Part shown: positions 1 to 9,977 of the stretch, piece after piece
Layout: each line of letters opens with the position of its first letter
Position numbering within the stretch: the stretch's first letter is position 1
DNA from: Sphingobacterium wenxiniae
GTDB lineage: Bacteria > Bacteroidota > Bacteroidia > Sphingobacteriales > Sphingobacteriaceae
Direction: 5' to 3'
DNA length: 64,000 nt
Assembly: GCF_900116225.1 (NCBI RefSeq)
Contig: NZ_FOZZ01000005.1
Location: 62,001-126,000, forward strand
Position numbers and translations under genes: made by a program
The notes under the pieces: model-generated
Databases searched by the model: none
Told to the model about the DNA's origin: nothing
What the model saw: the letters and a program-made list of their open reading frames with translations, nothing else

Positions 1-860
1 TTACAAGCGATAAAAACCTGTGAAATAGAGAGGTTAAAGAACTACGCTGTCATAAAGTTATAGATAGTTTTCAACTCCACACATCATTTTGAGGAAAAAC
101 ATATAAACAACAACTTGCTCACGACATATAACAAAACGCCCAACATATACTTATTACCAAACTACATAAACAACACAACAGACACAACTGCTTTCCACAA
201 CATGTAAATATACCTGTCCTTCCCATACAAACTCATATTCATAAACGCAACAGTTTATTCCACAGTGTAAATCGTATTTTTCTTGCTGTACATATTCTTA
301 GCAAAGGATACAATAGTCTTTATAAGAACCTACACGATCATATAGTTAACGTAACGTGTCGTTGTTGTTTTGCTACGTAACATGCCTTTAAAGAAAGGCA
401 AATTTCCTTAAAAGAACAATGTCGTTACCTTAAATTAAACAGCGGAACACAATTTGTATGCTGTTGTTGTACAAAAAACAATAGACTTTATCGCTTTGCA
501 CATAGCATCCCTGTAAAATCACTATGACAACAGCAAAATTTGAATTGACTTATGGAAAATTCCAATACGCGATGCAAAAAAGCCTCCTATCATCAAGAAA
601 AAGAGCATTGCACAGATATAAAATACAACAGAGCCGTTGTAAATTCTCTTCGACTTTGTTCTAATGTATGTTGTCTCTCCGGTGATGTGTGTTGTCTTTG
701 TTGTATTGCATGTTGTCTTTATAGCAATGTATGTCGTCACTGTCTCCATGTTACGTACAATTTTAAACTGTAAATCATAATGTATAACAGGTTATTACCC
801 ATACCTCGGCGATGATATACGCCAAGAATTAAAGTACACATAAGACAGACACACAGAAAC
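1..860. other. Gene-poor region with degenerate short repeats
   Basis: I see no convincing gene in this stretch. The two short open frames around 522-773 overlap on opposite strands and are made largely of a 21-nt repeat, so I do not call either. The part from about 95 to 210 is rich in ACATA/ACAAC words that resemble the repeat at 651-737 but without a fixed spacing, which may be a decayed version of it. The first bases could be the 3' end or downstream region of a gene outside the window; this cannot be decided from here. Confidence 0.55.
651..737 (-). repeat. Four tandem 21-nt degenerate repeat units
   Basis: Read on the minus strand, four consecutive 21-nt units have the consensus GACAACATACATTRNNACAAA (R is a purine) and follow one another without gaps. 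Because 21 nt is seven codons, a frame through them reads as heptads: TTYIAIK, TTCNTTK, TTHITGE, TTYIRTK. Further decayed units may continue on both sides. The architecture matches the larger array at 50324-50806, although the consensus differs. I see no evidence that it is translated. Confidence 0.7.
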
Positions 861-1760
861 TTAATTATTCCTCAGTTGATAGGGATAACGCTCGTAAATC
901 GCATTATCCTCATTGATGGTATAACCCTTTTTTCTATTCGCGATTGCTTCTTGTATCAATTCAGGAGCTTCCATATATCTTTCCGTATATGGAAGGCAAA
1001 ACGCTTTATAATACTGTGCTTCCGAAAACTGCGGATATATACGTAGCACCCAATCGAATGTTTCTATCGCCTTTCTATATTCTTTCTTCTCATACTGAAC
1101 AATCCCATAATAAAGCAATTCCAGATGATGCACGCCCTCTTTCCCCCACTTTGCCTCCATCTCATCCAGCTCTTCACGAAGCAATGTTTCCGCTTTATCA
1201 TATTCATTTAACATACGGTGGCACAATGCCCTGTAAAAACGATAAGTATGATCCATAATATGGAGATTACCCTCCAAACGCTCACATTCTTCCAGGTCCG
1301 CAAGTGCTTCCCTATAAGTCTTAGCAAAAATACATTTGATAAAAGCCCGATACCCTTACCAGCTTTGACGATCATACTTTACCGCCTTATCAATATATGC
1401 CATACCTACTTCATATTTTCCAGCCTTAAACCAAGGCATGGCTTTTTGTTGCCACAGGTAAGCGATAGTAGAATCTTCTGCTAACCCCTTATCAATATAG
1501 TATTGCCATTCATGGTCAACGTAAGAATACGATCTAGCACTATCCACCAACCATTTATCGATAATAGCCTGTTGCTTTTCCTTATCCACTGATGGGCGTT
1601 CGGATTTTTCAGTCGTTGTGCCACAACTGCCAAGAAACAGCATTGCTATATAAGAAAGTAAAACATAGACTTCCGAAGTTTTCGAAATTTCGGAAGTCTT
1701 TAGAAACCTCCTTCTACCAAGAAGACAAAAAATGCCTCCCATATACAACAGGTTATTCAT
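861..1760 (-). pseudogene. TPR-repeat lipoprotein, interrupted by an in-frame stop
   Basis: Two open frames, 1356-1760 and 861-1277, lie in the same frame and are separated by a single TAA at 1356-1358. Read through, they give about 299 residues with a lipobox (LFLGSC) and TPR-like helices on both sides of the stop. The 26 codons after the stop (GYRAFIKCIFAK and onward) continue the same helical pattern, so the original product was one protein. There is no frameshift. The likely ancestral codon was TTA or a similar sense codon. The gene starts 1 nt after the sulfatase stop, so both share an operon. A perfect-armed hairpin at 1667-1699 lies between the first ATG and the hydrophobic signal segment and now encodes KTSEISKTSE, which suggests a repeat inserted in the 5' end. 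The function is unknown. A sequencing error at the stop remains possible. Confidence 0.7.
1667..1699. repeat. REP-like hairpin AGACTTCCGAA...TTCGGAAGTCT
   Basis: Eleven-base perfect arms (AGACTTCCGAA and TTCGGAAGTCT) flank an 11-nt centre that itself contains TTCGAA. A close copy with one arm mismatch is at 52993-53025, in an intergenic region. Here the element lies in the 5' part of the TPR lipoprotein frame. Confidence 0.75.
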
Positions 1761-1761
1761 A

Positions 1762-3132
1762 CTAATTCCCTTCTATATTGCCATCAAAGGCATCGAACAA
1801 ACGTTTCAATTCCTGCGCTTTTTCCTCATATTCCTGCATAAGGTTTGTGCGTTCACTTGGGTCCCAAGCCAGGTTAAACAGTTCCTCAATCGCAGGATAA
1901 GGCTGTCCCGATATAGCATTCACACCTGCCGGAATCCGACGGTACTTCCACTCACCTACCCTCACAGCTTCTGCTTTCCCGTAATTCACCAAAAATATAG
2001 GCCGATGCTCAGCTGTCAAATCGGAAACTTCACCCCGCAACACCGCAGTGATAGATTGTCCATCTAAATCCTTTGTCGGCAAGGGTGCTCCTGTCCATTC
2101 GGCAAACGTAGGCAATATATCCAGATTACTCAACGGTTGACGAATGACTTTCCGCTTACCCACATACGCTTCCGGACCATACACAATCAATGGCACGCGC
2201 ACGCCGCCTTCATACGTTTCGGCTTTCGAACCACGGAAAACACCCGCCGTACCTACATGCCAGCGACGCGTTTCACCGTCATCCGCCATACGTTGTGGAT
2301 AATCAATCCACGGCCCATTATCACTGGAAAACATAAGGATCGTATTTTCTGCCAAACCTTGTTGCTCCAGGACTCTCCACAATGCAGCGATATACTGATC
2401 CAGCTCCAGCATCACAGCACCTAAAACCCCAGCCTGCTGCTTATCCATAAAGCGATTATGCGTATTGGCAAAAGCCAAAGGAAGATGAGGAAAATTATGC
2501 GCATAGTATAAAAAGAAAGGTTGCTCTTTCGATTGCTCCTGTACAAATTTCACAACCTGCTCATGATACAGCCTACTTAAGTCCGCATCATCCGGAGCAG
2601 TAACGGCAACGCTTTTATTCTGAAATAGCTTTATCGTTGTGTCCGTGCGCACATACGGGTTCCTGTAATCATGGCTGTAGAGCATACCGTAAAAATAATC
2701 AAACCCATGTGCATTTGGATGAAACTCAGGTTTGGTATCGCCCAAATGCCATTTCCCAACCAACCCTGTGCGGTACCCAACTTTCTTCAACATGGTTGCT
2801 ATGGTTTCTTCATCTGCAGGCAAGCCTTGTGGTGCTCCCGGTCCAATAGGTGCAGGCAAATTATAACGGGAAGCATAACGCCCCGTGAGCAAAGAAGCAC
2901 GAGAAGGCGTGCACGAAGGTGTCGTGACGACATAGTTGGTTGCACGCAATCCGGCATGCGCCAAGGAATCCAAAAAGGGCGTTTGTATATTCGGACTTCC
3001 ATAACTACCCAAGTCAGAATAGCCCAAATCATCCGTCAGGATAAAAATAATATTTGGCTTTGATGTCTGCGCGTAAAGATCGGCAGCCATAAGGAAAAAC
3101 ACAATATATAGGAGTCCCGTTATTCTTTTCAT
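1762..3132 (-). CDS. Secreted sulfatase, arylsulfatase family
   Basis: This is a formylglycine-dependent sulfatase of the alkaline phosphatase superfamily, which hydrolyses sulfate esters. After a signal peptide ending near LYAQ comes the N-terminal metal motif ([16 protein letters not shown]), then the sulfatase signature [13 protein letters not shown], whose Cys is the residue matured to formylglycine. GKWHLGD and the SSDNGPW metal-site segment follow. At about 456 residues it has the usual length for single-domain sulfatases. I chose the ATG at 3132 (MKRITG) because it gives a compact signal peptide; an ATG two codons upstream (3138) is possible. A broken TPR lipoprotein gene follows after 1 nt. 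No SusCD pair or glycosidase is adjacent, so the sulfated substrate cannot be named. Confidence 0.92.
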   Translation of the reverse strand: MKRITGLLYIVFFLMAADLYAQTSKPNIIFILTDDLGYSDLGSYGSPNIQTPFLDSLAHAGLRATNYVVTTPSCTPSRASLLTGRYASRYNLPAPIGPGAPQGLPADEETIATMLKKVGYRTGLVGKWHLGDTKPEFHPNAHGFDYFYGMLYSHDYRNPYVRTDTTIKLFQNKSVAVTAPDDADLSRLYHEQVVKFVQEQSKEQPFFLYYAHNFPHLPLAFANTHNRFMDKQQAGVLGAVMLELDQYIAALWRVLEQQGLAENTILMFSSDNGPWIDYPQRMADDGETRRWHVGTAGVFRGSKAETYEGGVRVPLIVYGPEAYVGKRKVIRQPLSNLDILPTFAEWTGAPLPTKDLDGQSITAVLRGEVSDLTAEHRPIFLVNYGKAEAVRVGEWKYRRIPAGVNAISGQPYPAIEELFNLAWDPSERTNLMQEYEEKAQELKRLFDAFDGNIEGN

Positions 3133-3172
3133 GCACATTTGCTTATTTTGTTTAGTTACACCGACTAATATA

Positions 3173-3949
3173 TCAAAAATCTAAGGGCGACGGATACAAG
3201 AATGTATATTGTAACGCGTTTTCTACTTTTCGTCCGGAAACAGTCTTCTGAAAATCAGCTTGCTTATCAAAGCTCACAGGCAATGCAAAGCCATATTTCT
3301 GCGCCGAAGACAAAACAACCTCCTTCTTTAAAGGATGTTCTGGCGTTACAATATTATAAAATTCCCCAACAGGTAGCTTTTTAAACCCTTGGTCAAGGAT
3401 TTCAAGCACATCCCGCAGATGTATGAAATTAGCTAGTTGCTGACCAATAGCACATATTTTATTTTCAAAGTACTTGGCTAACACTCTATTCTCACCAAAA
3501 AGCCCGCCTAACCGATAGATTATCGTATGAGGCAATACACGCATATACTCTTCTGCCAATGCCAGGTTGGAATCGGTTAATATCGTTGATTCTTCATCAA
3601 AAACGCCATCAATATCGGGATAAATCCCTATAGAACTGAGAAAAATATGCTTACGATAAGAAGTATTGCCCAATACCTCCACCACACGCGCAAAACGTTG
3701 CTGTATTTGTTCAGCAGACAATCGTCTTATAGCAGGCACACTATTCAGCACATAATCCACCTCTTGCGGAAAATCTGAAGGATTGACAGGTTGGTCAAAG
3801 TCACATAATATAGCAAAAATACCAGCATCTTTCAGACGCTGGTATTTTTCTTCTTTGGTTGTTGTTGCGTATACACGATGCCCTTCTGCACAAAGTTTAG
3901 CAGCAAAAGCCTCACCTATCCAACCGCAACCTAATATCAGAATATTCAT
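3173..3949 (-). CDS. NAD(P)-binding SDR/epimerase-like protein
   Basis: This is a Rossmann-fold protein of the atypical short-chain dehydrogenase/NAD-dependent epimerase type. The N-terminus [16 protein letters not shown] is a GxGxxG-like dinucleotide-binding loop, followed by a cofactor-selecting stretch (YATTTKEEK). Middle segments ([10 protein letters not shown] and [11 protein letters not shown]) resemble those of epimerases such as the YeeZ-type proteins. At 258 residues it is short for sugar epimerases. The substrate is unknown. It lies between proS and the sulfatase on the same strand, but the gaps contain hairpin sequence, so it is probably transcribed on its own. Confidence 0.8.
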   Translation of the reverse strand: MNILILGCGWIGEAFAAKLCAEGHRVYATTTKEEKYQRLKDAGIFAILCDFDQPVNPSDFPQEVDYVLNSVPAIRRLSAEQIQQRFARVVEVLGNTSYRKHIFLSSIGIYPDIDGVFDEESTILTDSNLALAEEYMRVLPHTIIYRLGGLFGENRVLAKYFENKICAIGQQLANFIHLRDVLEILDQGFKKLPVGEFYNIVTPEHPLKKEVVLSSAQKYGFALPVSFDKQADFQKTVSGRKVENALQYTFLYPSPLDF

Positions 3950-3957
3950 TTTTTCTC

Positions 3958-4022
3958 AGTGGTAAGCAGTAAGTGATATGTTGTCAGTCTATTTACCACT
4001 GAGAACTTATCACTTACCACTA
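3958..4022. repeat. Imperfect inverted repeat between proS and the SDR gene
   Basis: The segment begins AGTGGTAAG and ends CTTACCACT, with further TAAGTGATA/TTATCACTTA pairing inside, so it can fold into an imperfect hairpin filling almost the whole gap between the two genes. It has no clear T-run. It may be a REP-type element or a weak processing/termination site. Confidence 0.5.
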
Positions 4023-4027
4023 AATAC

Positions 4028-5500
4028 CTAATACGCTTTTGCGAAAAGCACACGTTTTGTCGAAGGTTTCCCTGTAAAAATACAAGTTCCGGCTTCTTCC
4101 TTTGCATCCAACGGGATACAGCGGATAGTCGCTTTGGTTTCTTCCTTCACTCGTTTCTCGGTTTCTACCGTGCCATCCCAATGACAGGAAATAAAGCCCC
4201 CTTTACTTTCTAACACTTCTTTAAATTCGTCATAAGAATTCACTTCCGTGATATTTTCCGCACGGAAATTCAATGCTTTTTGGAAGATATTATCCTGAAT
4301 GACATCCAAAAGATTGCCAATAGTATCTGCTAAGCCTTCCTGAGCAACAGTTTCTTTGGTCTGTGTATCACGTCTTGCCAGTTCCACAGTTCCGTTTTGC
4401 ATATCGCGTGCACCTACTGCCACGCGCAAAGGCACGCCTTTCAATTCCCATTCCGCAAATTTAAAACCAGGGCGTTGTGTATCACGGTCATCATATTTTA
4501 CGGACACGTCTTTTCCTTTCAAGTCAGCCGTCAATGCATCCACAAAACCATCAATCTGCGCTTTTTCTTCGTCTGTTTTATAGATCGGAACGATAACGAC
4601 CTGAATAGGAGCCAATTTAGGCGGCAATACCAAACCCTGATCGTCCGAATGCGCCATAATCAAAGCGCCCATCAAACGGGTTGACACCCCCCATGAAGTA
4701 GCCCAAACGTATTCTTGCTTACCTTCCTTGGATGTAAATTTCACATCAAAAGCCTTAGCAAAATTTTGTCCAAGGAAATGTGACGTACCAGCTTGCAAGG
4801 CCTTACCATCCTGCATCAGCGCCTCAATACAATACGTATCCAATGCACCTGCGAAACGCTCATTTTCAGTTTTTCTTCCACGAACAACAGGCACTGCCAA
4901 AGTATTTTCTACGAAATCAGCATAAACATCCAACATTTTTTCAGCCTCTTCAATAGCTTCAGCCTCTGTCGCATGGGCAGTATGCCCTTCTTGCCACAAA
5001 AATTCCGCTGTACGTAAGAACAAACGCGTACGCATTTCCCAACGCACAACATTCGCCCACTGATTCACTAGAATCGGTAAATCGCGGTACGACTCTACCC
5101 AGCCCTTATACGTGTTCCATATAATCGTTTCCGATGTCGGACGCACAATCAATTCTTCCTCCAATTTGGCATCCTCATCCACGATAATGTTACCATTACC
5201 GTCATTTTTAAGTCGGTAATGTGTCACCACAGCACATTCTGTCGCAAAACCTTCGACGTGGGAAGCTTCTTTGGAAAAGAAAGATTTCGGAATAAACAAA
5301 GGAAAATAAGCATTGGAGTGCCCTGTCTCCTTAAATCTTTTGTCCAGAATCGCCTGCATACGCTCCCAGATACCATAGCCATAAGGTTTGATAACCATAC
5401 ATCCTCGAACGGCAGAATATTCTGCTAAATCTGCTTTTATCACCAAATCATTATACCATTGTGAGTAATCCTCACTGCGGCTCGTTATTCCTTTTCCCAT
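4028..5500 (-). CDS. proS: Prolyl-tRNA synthetase, archaeal/eukaryal type
   Basis: This enzyme charges tRNA-Pro with proline. It is a class II synthetase with the motif 2 region around [14 protein letters not shown] and motif 3 in [21 protein letters not shown], followed by the anticodon-binding domain starting near [12 protein letters not shown]. Its 490-residue length, the lack of an editing insertion between motifs 2 and 3, and a C-terminal extension ending in Tyr (LFAKAY) place it in the short archaeal/eukaryal-like ProRS group, which is common in Bacteroidota. The ATG at 5500 begins [19 protein letters not shown], the expected start for this group. It is transcribed away from the lipoprotein gene at 5732. 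Confidence 0.96.
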   Translation of the reverse strand: MGKGITSRSEDYSQWYNDLVIKADLAEYSAVRGCMVIKPYGYGIWERMQAILDKRFKETGHSNAYFPLFIPKSFFSKEASHVEGFATECAVVTHYRLKNDGNGNIIVDEDAKLEEELIVRPTSETIIWNTYKGWVESYRDLPILVNQWANVVRWEMRTRLFLRTAEFLWQEGHTAHATEAEAIEEAEKMLDVYADFVENTLAVPVVRGRKTENERFAGALDTYCIEALMQDGKALQAGTSHFLGQNFAKAFDVKFTSKEGKQEYVWATSWGVSTRLMGALIMAHSDDQGLVLPPKLAPIQVVIVPIYKTDEEKAQIDGFVDALTADLKGKDVSVKYDDRDTQRPGFKFAEWELKGVPLRVAVGARDMQNGTVELARRDTQTKETVAQEGLADTIGNLLDVIQDNIFQKALNFRAENITEVNSYDEFKEVLESKGGFISCHWDGTVETEKRVKEETKATIRCIPLDAKEEAGTCIFTGKPSTKRVLFAKAY

Positions 5501-5731
5501 TGTTTGTCTTTATTTCTGGAACAATTATCGTAATTTTTATATATCAATCACAAATACTTTAGCCTGCACTAAAGTTTTATTTATATTTTTGAAAAAGCGG
5601 TTAAACCCTTCTTACAAAAGTGCGTCTAAGATAGTAAAAAGACGTGTATTAACGAAAGTTTAACGATATATAGCGGTTATCGACCAATGAAAAGGCGAGC
5701 GACTGAAATAGGAAAAGAAAACAGTAAACAG

Positions 5732-6925
5732 ATGAAAACAAACAGATTATTATTCGGAAGTCTAACATTAGCAGCAATATTTGCCCTAAGCTCATGTTCG
5801 ACAAGTAGGCAGGTTGCTTACAAAGATGATGTGTATAATAATCAGTCCAGAGCTCCTCAGGATTATCAGAGTCCGGATTATTATTACACCGATGGCGGAC
5901 AAGGGGAACAATACGCTGAAAACGACTACTATGCTGACGAATATACCGACGGTGAGTACGTAGAAGGCTATGAATATGACGACAATCTGGAATATGCAAA
6001 CCGCATCAACAGATTTTATTACGCCACACCCGGCATGGGTTACTACGACCCGTGGTTTGATCCATGGTACGGTTATTCTGGCTTCGGTATGGGATTTGGC
6101 ATGAGCTTCGGATGGTCTAACTGGGGCTGGGGACGCCCAGGCTGGTCAATGGGCTTCGGTTGGGGCTCTCCATATTACGGCTTTGGTTGGGGTGGTTACC
6201 CTTATTATGGAAACCGTTGGGGTGGATACTACGGGTATGGAAATCACTGGGGATATAACGCTTGGGGACATCCATTCTATGGATACAACAATTACTATTA
6301 TGGAGGTGGTCACTATGTAGGAACGAACAGATACCGTGTAAGACCTGCAAACTCGTCACCACGTTCAGCTTACCGCGATGGCTACAACTCTCGTGTTAGC
6401 AGCTCATCCCGCGTACGTAGCGGCACAATAGCAAGAGATGCTAACGGACGTATTGTTTCCGGTAGAACTGCAGACCGTACAACAGTTGGAAGCTCATCCA
6501 GAACAAGAACCAACACAAACGGGACAGTTTCCCGCGGAACGAATTCACGCACGACTGTCGGTAGAACAAGTGATTCACGTACTCGCGTAGGAACAACAAA
6601 TACGACAAGACGTCCAACAGTGGGCACAAACCAACCAGCTACCCGTTCAAGAGTCGGAACAACTCCACAACGTACGCGTACGCAACAGGGGTCTAACATG
6701 GGAACAAGCAGACCGACAACACGGCAAAACACAACGCCTACAAGAACAACAAGAGGTTCTTCTGCAGCACCAACACGCAGTTCGGCTCCTGCAAGAAGCA
6801 GCTCTGGTTCATCTTACACACCTTCACGTAGTTCTGGCGGAAGTTCAATGTCCAGCGGAGGCGGTGCTTCCAGAAGTTCCGGCGGCGGAAGCAGTAGCCG
6901 TTCAGGAGGTTCATCAAGAAGATAA
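5732..6925 (+). CDS. Low-complexity lipoprotein, Gly/Tyr/Trp-rich then Arg/Thr/Ser-rich
   Basis: I do not recognise a defined function. The chosen ATG (MKTNRLLFG) gives a clean lipoprotein signal with lipobox ALSSC, Cys at residue 22; an in-frame ATG 15 codons upstream only adds a polar tail. The first third is acidic and Tyr-rich. A central block is dominated by Gly, Trp, Tyr and Phe (for example GFGMGFGMSFGWSNWGWG). The rest is basic and consists of Thr/Arg/Ser runs (RTTVGRTSDSRTRVGTT), ending in Ser/Gly. The C-terminal 250 residues look intrinsically disordered. It is probably an envelope-anchored structural or adhesive protein, which is inference from composition only. A palindrome follows 10 nt after the stop. 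Confidence 0.75.
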   Translation: MKTNRLLFGSLTLAAIFALSSCSTSRQVAYKDDVYNNQSRAPQDYQSPDYYYTDGGQGEQYAENDYYADEYTDGEYVEGYEYDDNLEYANRINRFYYATPGMGYYDPWFDPWYGYSGFGMGFGMSFGWSNWGWGRPGWSMGFGWGSPYYGFGWGGYPYYGNRWGGYYGYGNHWGYNAWGHPFYGYNNYYYGGGHYVGTNRYRVRPANSSPRSAYRDGYNSRVSSSSRVRSGTIARDANGRIVSGRTADRTTVGSSSRTRTNTNGTVSRGTNSRTTVGRTSDSRTRVGTTNTTRRPTVGTNQPATRSRVGTTPQRTRTQQGSNMGTSRPTTRQNTTPTRTTRGSSAAPTRSSAPARSSSGSSYTPSRSSGGSSMSSGGGASRSSGGGSSSRSGGSSRR

Positions 6926-6935
6926 TATTTTTATA

Positions 6936-6963
6936 GTAAAGACGCGATTAATCGCGTCTTTAC
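6936..6963. terminator. Perfect 28-nt palindrome, probable terminator
   Basis: GTAAAGACGCGATT is followed directly by its exact reverse complement. The stem is G+C-rich in the centre and sits 10 nt after the lipoprotein stop, so it can end transcription in either direction. Palindromes of this GACGCGATTAATCGCGTC kind also occur as dispersed repeats in bacterial genomes. Confidence 0.7.
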
Positions 6964-6985
6964 ATCTATATACACAATTAATTAT

Positions 6986-8518
6986 ATGAGATTAAAAAAT
7001 ATACTATTCACGTCGTTATTTGTTTCAGGGATTGCATTTTCTGCACAAGCGCAGTTTATAGGAGATGCTTTGACTTTTTCACAGGAGAACAACCGGGGTA
7101 CGGCACGTTTTAAAGCTATGGGAAATGCCAATAGCGCATTGGGTGGCGACTTGAGTTCTATTTCTGGAAATCCTGCTGGTTTGGGGTTCTTCGGACAATC
7201 CGATATATCCGTTACCTTGAATTATAACAATGCTAACAACAAAGGCTCTTTCTTTGGCACGAATACGAGCCGAAACAAAGGTCGTGTAGGGGTAGACCAT
7301 GCAGGCGTTGTATTTCACTTCCCTACCAATCAAGGTTATTCTGGCTGGCAGAATTTTAACGTAGGTATTAGTTACGAAAACACCAATACGTTCACGAATA
7401 ATGTTCGCTATGAAGGAATAAATCCCAACAGTTCGATTGTAGAAGATTATGCACTGACAATAAATAGCAATCCGAACAGCAACTTTACACAGGACATGTA
7501 TTATTCTTACCTTGTTGAGAAGCATTCAAACACGGGCAACACCTATTTCCCTGTTGTCAAGGAGAATTTTGCAAAAGAGCAGATTAGTGATATTTTGACA
7601 AAAGGTTACAACTCCCGCACAGCTGTAGCTTTTGGTGCGAATTACAATAACAAACTTTATATCGGGGCTAATTTAGGATTTGCTTCTTTCCGATATGACC
7701 ATTCGAATCAGTTCTCTGAGTTTGGGATGACAAAAAACAGAAGTGAAATTCTGGCAAACAACCCCAATTCTACTATTGCAGATCCAACACATCAGGACTA
7801 CGACTATGTGGAGGCGAATTACGACCTATTGGATGATTATTATCAGCTGACCGAAGGAAGCGGAATCGATTTCAAAATAGGTGCTATCTTCAAGCCTACC
7901 GTGGACTGGAATATCGGTGCAACAATCGCTTCCCCTACCTGGTATACCATAGACGATTACACCAGCAGCTTTAATGATGTCATCTATTTCGATCCGAACG
8001 ACCCGAACTGGGAATCGTCATTTCAAACTCCGGAAGAGCAAACAGAAGACAGATACCGCTTAATCACTCCTTGGAAATTCAGCTTAGGTGTATCCAAATT
8101 CTTCAGTCGTGGTTTGTTATCTGCTGATGTAGAATATGTAGATTACAGCAGTACAAAATTGAGAACCATCGGCAATCTAGACACATCATTAGAAGCAGAT
8201 TGGGATGCAGACATGAAAGACGCTTACCAAGGTGTTGTTAATGTACGCGTGGGAGGTGAAGTCCTTCTAACCAATACCATTAGTGGCCGTGCCGGCTTCA
8301 ACTATTACGGCAACCCATATAAAGGCGCGGACAACACGCAATATAGCGGAAGCTTAGGATTGGGTGCGAAATTAAGTAATACACTTTACCTGGATCTGGC
8401 CGTTGTACATTTAGTAAATGATTACAAGGTTTCTCCATACGCAACGGCTAATGCACCGATTGCGGACATCAAACACCAACGTACAAATGCCGTATTGACA
8501 TTGGGTGCGAAGTTTTAA
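6986..8518 (+). CDS. Outer membrane porin-like protein, OmpP1/FadL family
   Basis: This is a predicted outer membrane beta-barrel of the FadL/OmpP1/TodX type, which moves hydrophobic compounds across the outer membrane. A signal peptide (MRLKNILFTSLFVSGIAFSAQAQ) precedes the family's N-terminal pattern ARFKAMGNANSALGGDLSSISGNPAGLGFF, where Gly/Asn/Pro-rich turns form the hatch region. The rest has alternating beta strands (FKIGAIFKPTVDWNIGATIASPTWY) and ends in a strand closing with Phe (LTLGAKF), as barrels do. At 510 residues it fits the Bacteroidota members, which are often labelled haemin receptor without proof. The substrate is unknown. Confidence 0.85.
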   Translation: MRLKNILFTSLFVSGIAFSAQAQFIGDALTFSQENNRGTARFKAMGNANSALGGDLSSISGNPAGLGFFGQSDISVTLNYNNANNKGSFFGTNTSRNKGRVGVDHAGVVFHFPTNQGYSGWQNFNVGISYENTNTFTNNVRYEGINPNSSIVEDYALTINSNPNSNFTQDMYYSYLVEKHSNTGNTYFPVVKENFAKEQISDILTKGYNSRTAVAFGANYNNKLYIGANLGFASFRYDHSNQFSEFGMTKNRSEILANNPNSTIADPTHQDYDYVEANYDLLDDYYQLTEGSGIDFKIGAIFKPTVDWNIGATIASPTWYTIDDYTSSFNDVIYFDPNDPNWESSFQTPEEQTEDRYRLITPWKFSLGVSKFFSRGLLSADVEYVDYSSTKLRTIGNLDTSLEADWDADMKDAYQGVVNVRVGGEVLLTNTISGRAGFNYYGNPYKGADNTQYSGSLGLGAKLSNTLYLDLAVVHLVNDYKVSPYATANAPIADIKHQRTNAVLTLGAKF

Positions 8519-8532
8519 TAAAAGAACTTTCT

Positions 8533-8580
8533 ATATCAAAAACAAGGGGGATGCAGCTACATCCCCCTTATTTTTGATAT
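8533..8580. terminator. Bidirectional terminator between converging genes
   Basis: A long hairpin with stem AAGGGGGATG/CATCCCCCTT and flanking A and T tracts (ATATCAAAAA and TTTTTGATAT) lies between the ends of the FadL-like gene and the nfeD-like gene. It can act as a Rho-independent terminator on both strands. Confidence 0.88.
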
Positions 8581-8593
8581 AACACCTTTACAC

Positions 8594-9946
8594 TTACACT
8601 TTCGGTTTATCCGACAGCTTCCGTACAAAGAGATTATAGTTCTCGTGCTTCTCCACGTATACTTCCTCTCCCGCATCGATAAAACCATCTAAAGCCACCG
8701 CATCATACCACACACCGTCAATCTCTATTTTACCCGAAGGCCGCAATACCGTACGAGCAACACCATTCCGATTAAGGAGATTCACTTTGTGCTGTGAAGA
8801 GACATAGCCACTCTCCGCAGTTTGCTCGTCCTCAAGCACCAAACGCTTGAACGCTCTTGACCGTAAAATATTCCGTCCAAAAATCACCATTAGGATAACG
8901 GTCAGCACCATAGCCCCCGTTACAATTATAAAAGAGTTCACTAATAATCCAGGTTGTGTTAATTTAAAATCTAAGAAATCATTGTCGACCATCGAAAAAG
9001 CCAAGCCACAGAGTACCATAATTATCCCCAGAATGCCCGCCACACCAAATCCAGGTATAACAAACACCTCCAAAGCTATTAGAATAACACCTATTACAAA
9101 TACGGCAATTTCCCAATTATCCGCCAGACCTTGTAAATAGAGTGGTGCAAAAAACAGTGCCGCACAGGTCAACGCTACGACCAGTGCAAACCCAATACCA
9201 GGTGTTTGCAACTCAAAGTAGATTCCTCCGATAATTCCCATAATCAATAGACCGCTGACGATAGGGTTAATCAAAAGTGCGATGATCTTATCTATTGCGG
9301 TCACTTGATGTTGCTTCACATCGCTCCGAGAAAGTTGTGCCTGTTGATACAATTCATCCAGATTATTGACCTCTGCCTTTACTATCCCAGCTTTCACCGC
9401 TTCGGACGAAGTCAATGTCAACAACTTTCCGTCTGGTTTGAAGTCCGGAACGGAGACTTCAGGATCAACGAAAGCCTCAGCGATACGTGGATCACGATTT
9501 TTGGCCTCGGCAGTTGCCCGCATCAGTCCTCTCATGTAAGATTGGTACTTTTCCGGCATGATTTCTCCTTGTTGATTGACTACGCTCGCTGCCCCCAGAC
9601 TCCCCCCTTTATGCATATAAATATCATCCGCAGCCAACGAAATCAACGCCCCAGCAGATGCCGCATTATTATTGACATAAACAATGGTTTTCATCGTTGA
9701 ACTGAGCAATCGCGAACGGATAGAATCAGCAAAATTCACGGCACCCCCAAAAGTATTGAGCTCAATTAAAAAGATATCAGCCCGTTCCTTTACGGCTTTT
9801 TGATGAGCAAGGTTAACCGTCCGCCATGCATTCGGTCCAATATCTTCCTTGATATCCACCTTGTAGACTTGCTGAGCCACAGCGATGTTCAGCAAAGCAC
9901 AAAAACCAATAAGCAAAGCCCGAATGCTTTTCGTAAATTTGTCCAT
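8594..9946 (-). CDS. NfeD-family membrane-bound serine protease, long form
   Basis: This long NfeD (STOPP) protein combines a ClpP-like serine protease with a membrane and OB-fold part. The ATG at 9946 (MDKFTKSIR) opens a signal peptide ending AVAQ; an in-frame codon 50 triplets upstream would destroy the signal and is rejected. The protease part shows NTFGGAVNFADSIR, the nucleophile Ser97 in AASAGALISLAADDIYM and a candidate catalytic Lys133 in PEKYQSY, agreeing with the known Ser-Lys dyad of the archaeal homologue PH1510. Several transmembrane helices (residues 220-350) and a C-terminal OB-like domain (ARTVLRPSGKIEIDGVWYDA) follow. It acts in membrane protein quality control in relatives. 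It diverges from the gene at 9978. Confidence 0.92.
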   Translation of the reverse strand: MDKFTKSIRALLIGFCALLNIAVAQQVYKVDIKEDIGPNAWRTVNLAHQKAVKERADIFLIELNTFGGAVNFADSIRSRLLSSTMKTIVYVNNNAASAGALISLAADDIYMHKGGSLGAASVVNQQGEIMPEKYQSYMRGLMRATAEAKNRDPRIAEAFVDPEVSVPDFKPDGKLLTLTSSEAVKAGIVKAEVNNLDELYQQAQLSRSDVKQHQVTAIDKIIALLINPIVSGLLIMGIIGGIYFELQTPGIGFALVVALTCAALFFAPLYLQGLADNWEIAVFVIGVILIALEVFVIPGFGVAGILGIIMVLCGLAFSMVDNDFLDFKLTQPGLLVNSFIIVTGAMVLTVILMVIFGRNILRSRAFKRLVLEDEQTAESGYVSSQHKVNLLNRNGVARTVLRPSGKIEIDGVWYDAVALDGFIDAGEEVYVEKHENYNLFVRKLSDKPKV

Positions 9947-9977
9947 ATAGATCGTATTTGTCTTATCCGTTATTCGA

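Noticed and set aside
522..773. Two overlapping short open frames on opposite strands
   Set aside because: They consist largely of 21-nt repeats, have no start context and no family resemblance.
861..1760. Two separate small TPR genes or a frameshift
   Set aside because: Both frames are in the same phase and the sequence between them is open except for one TAA; the second frame would start at a TTG without a ribosome site.
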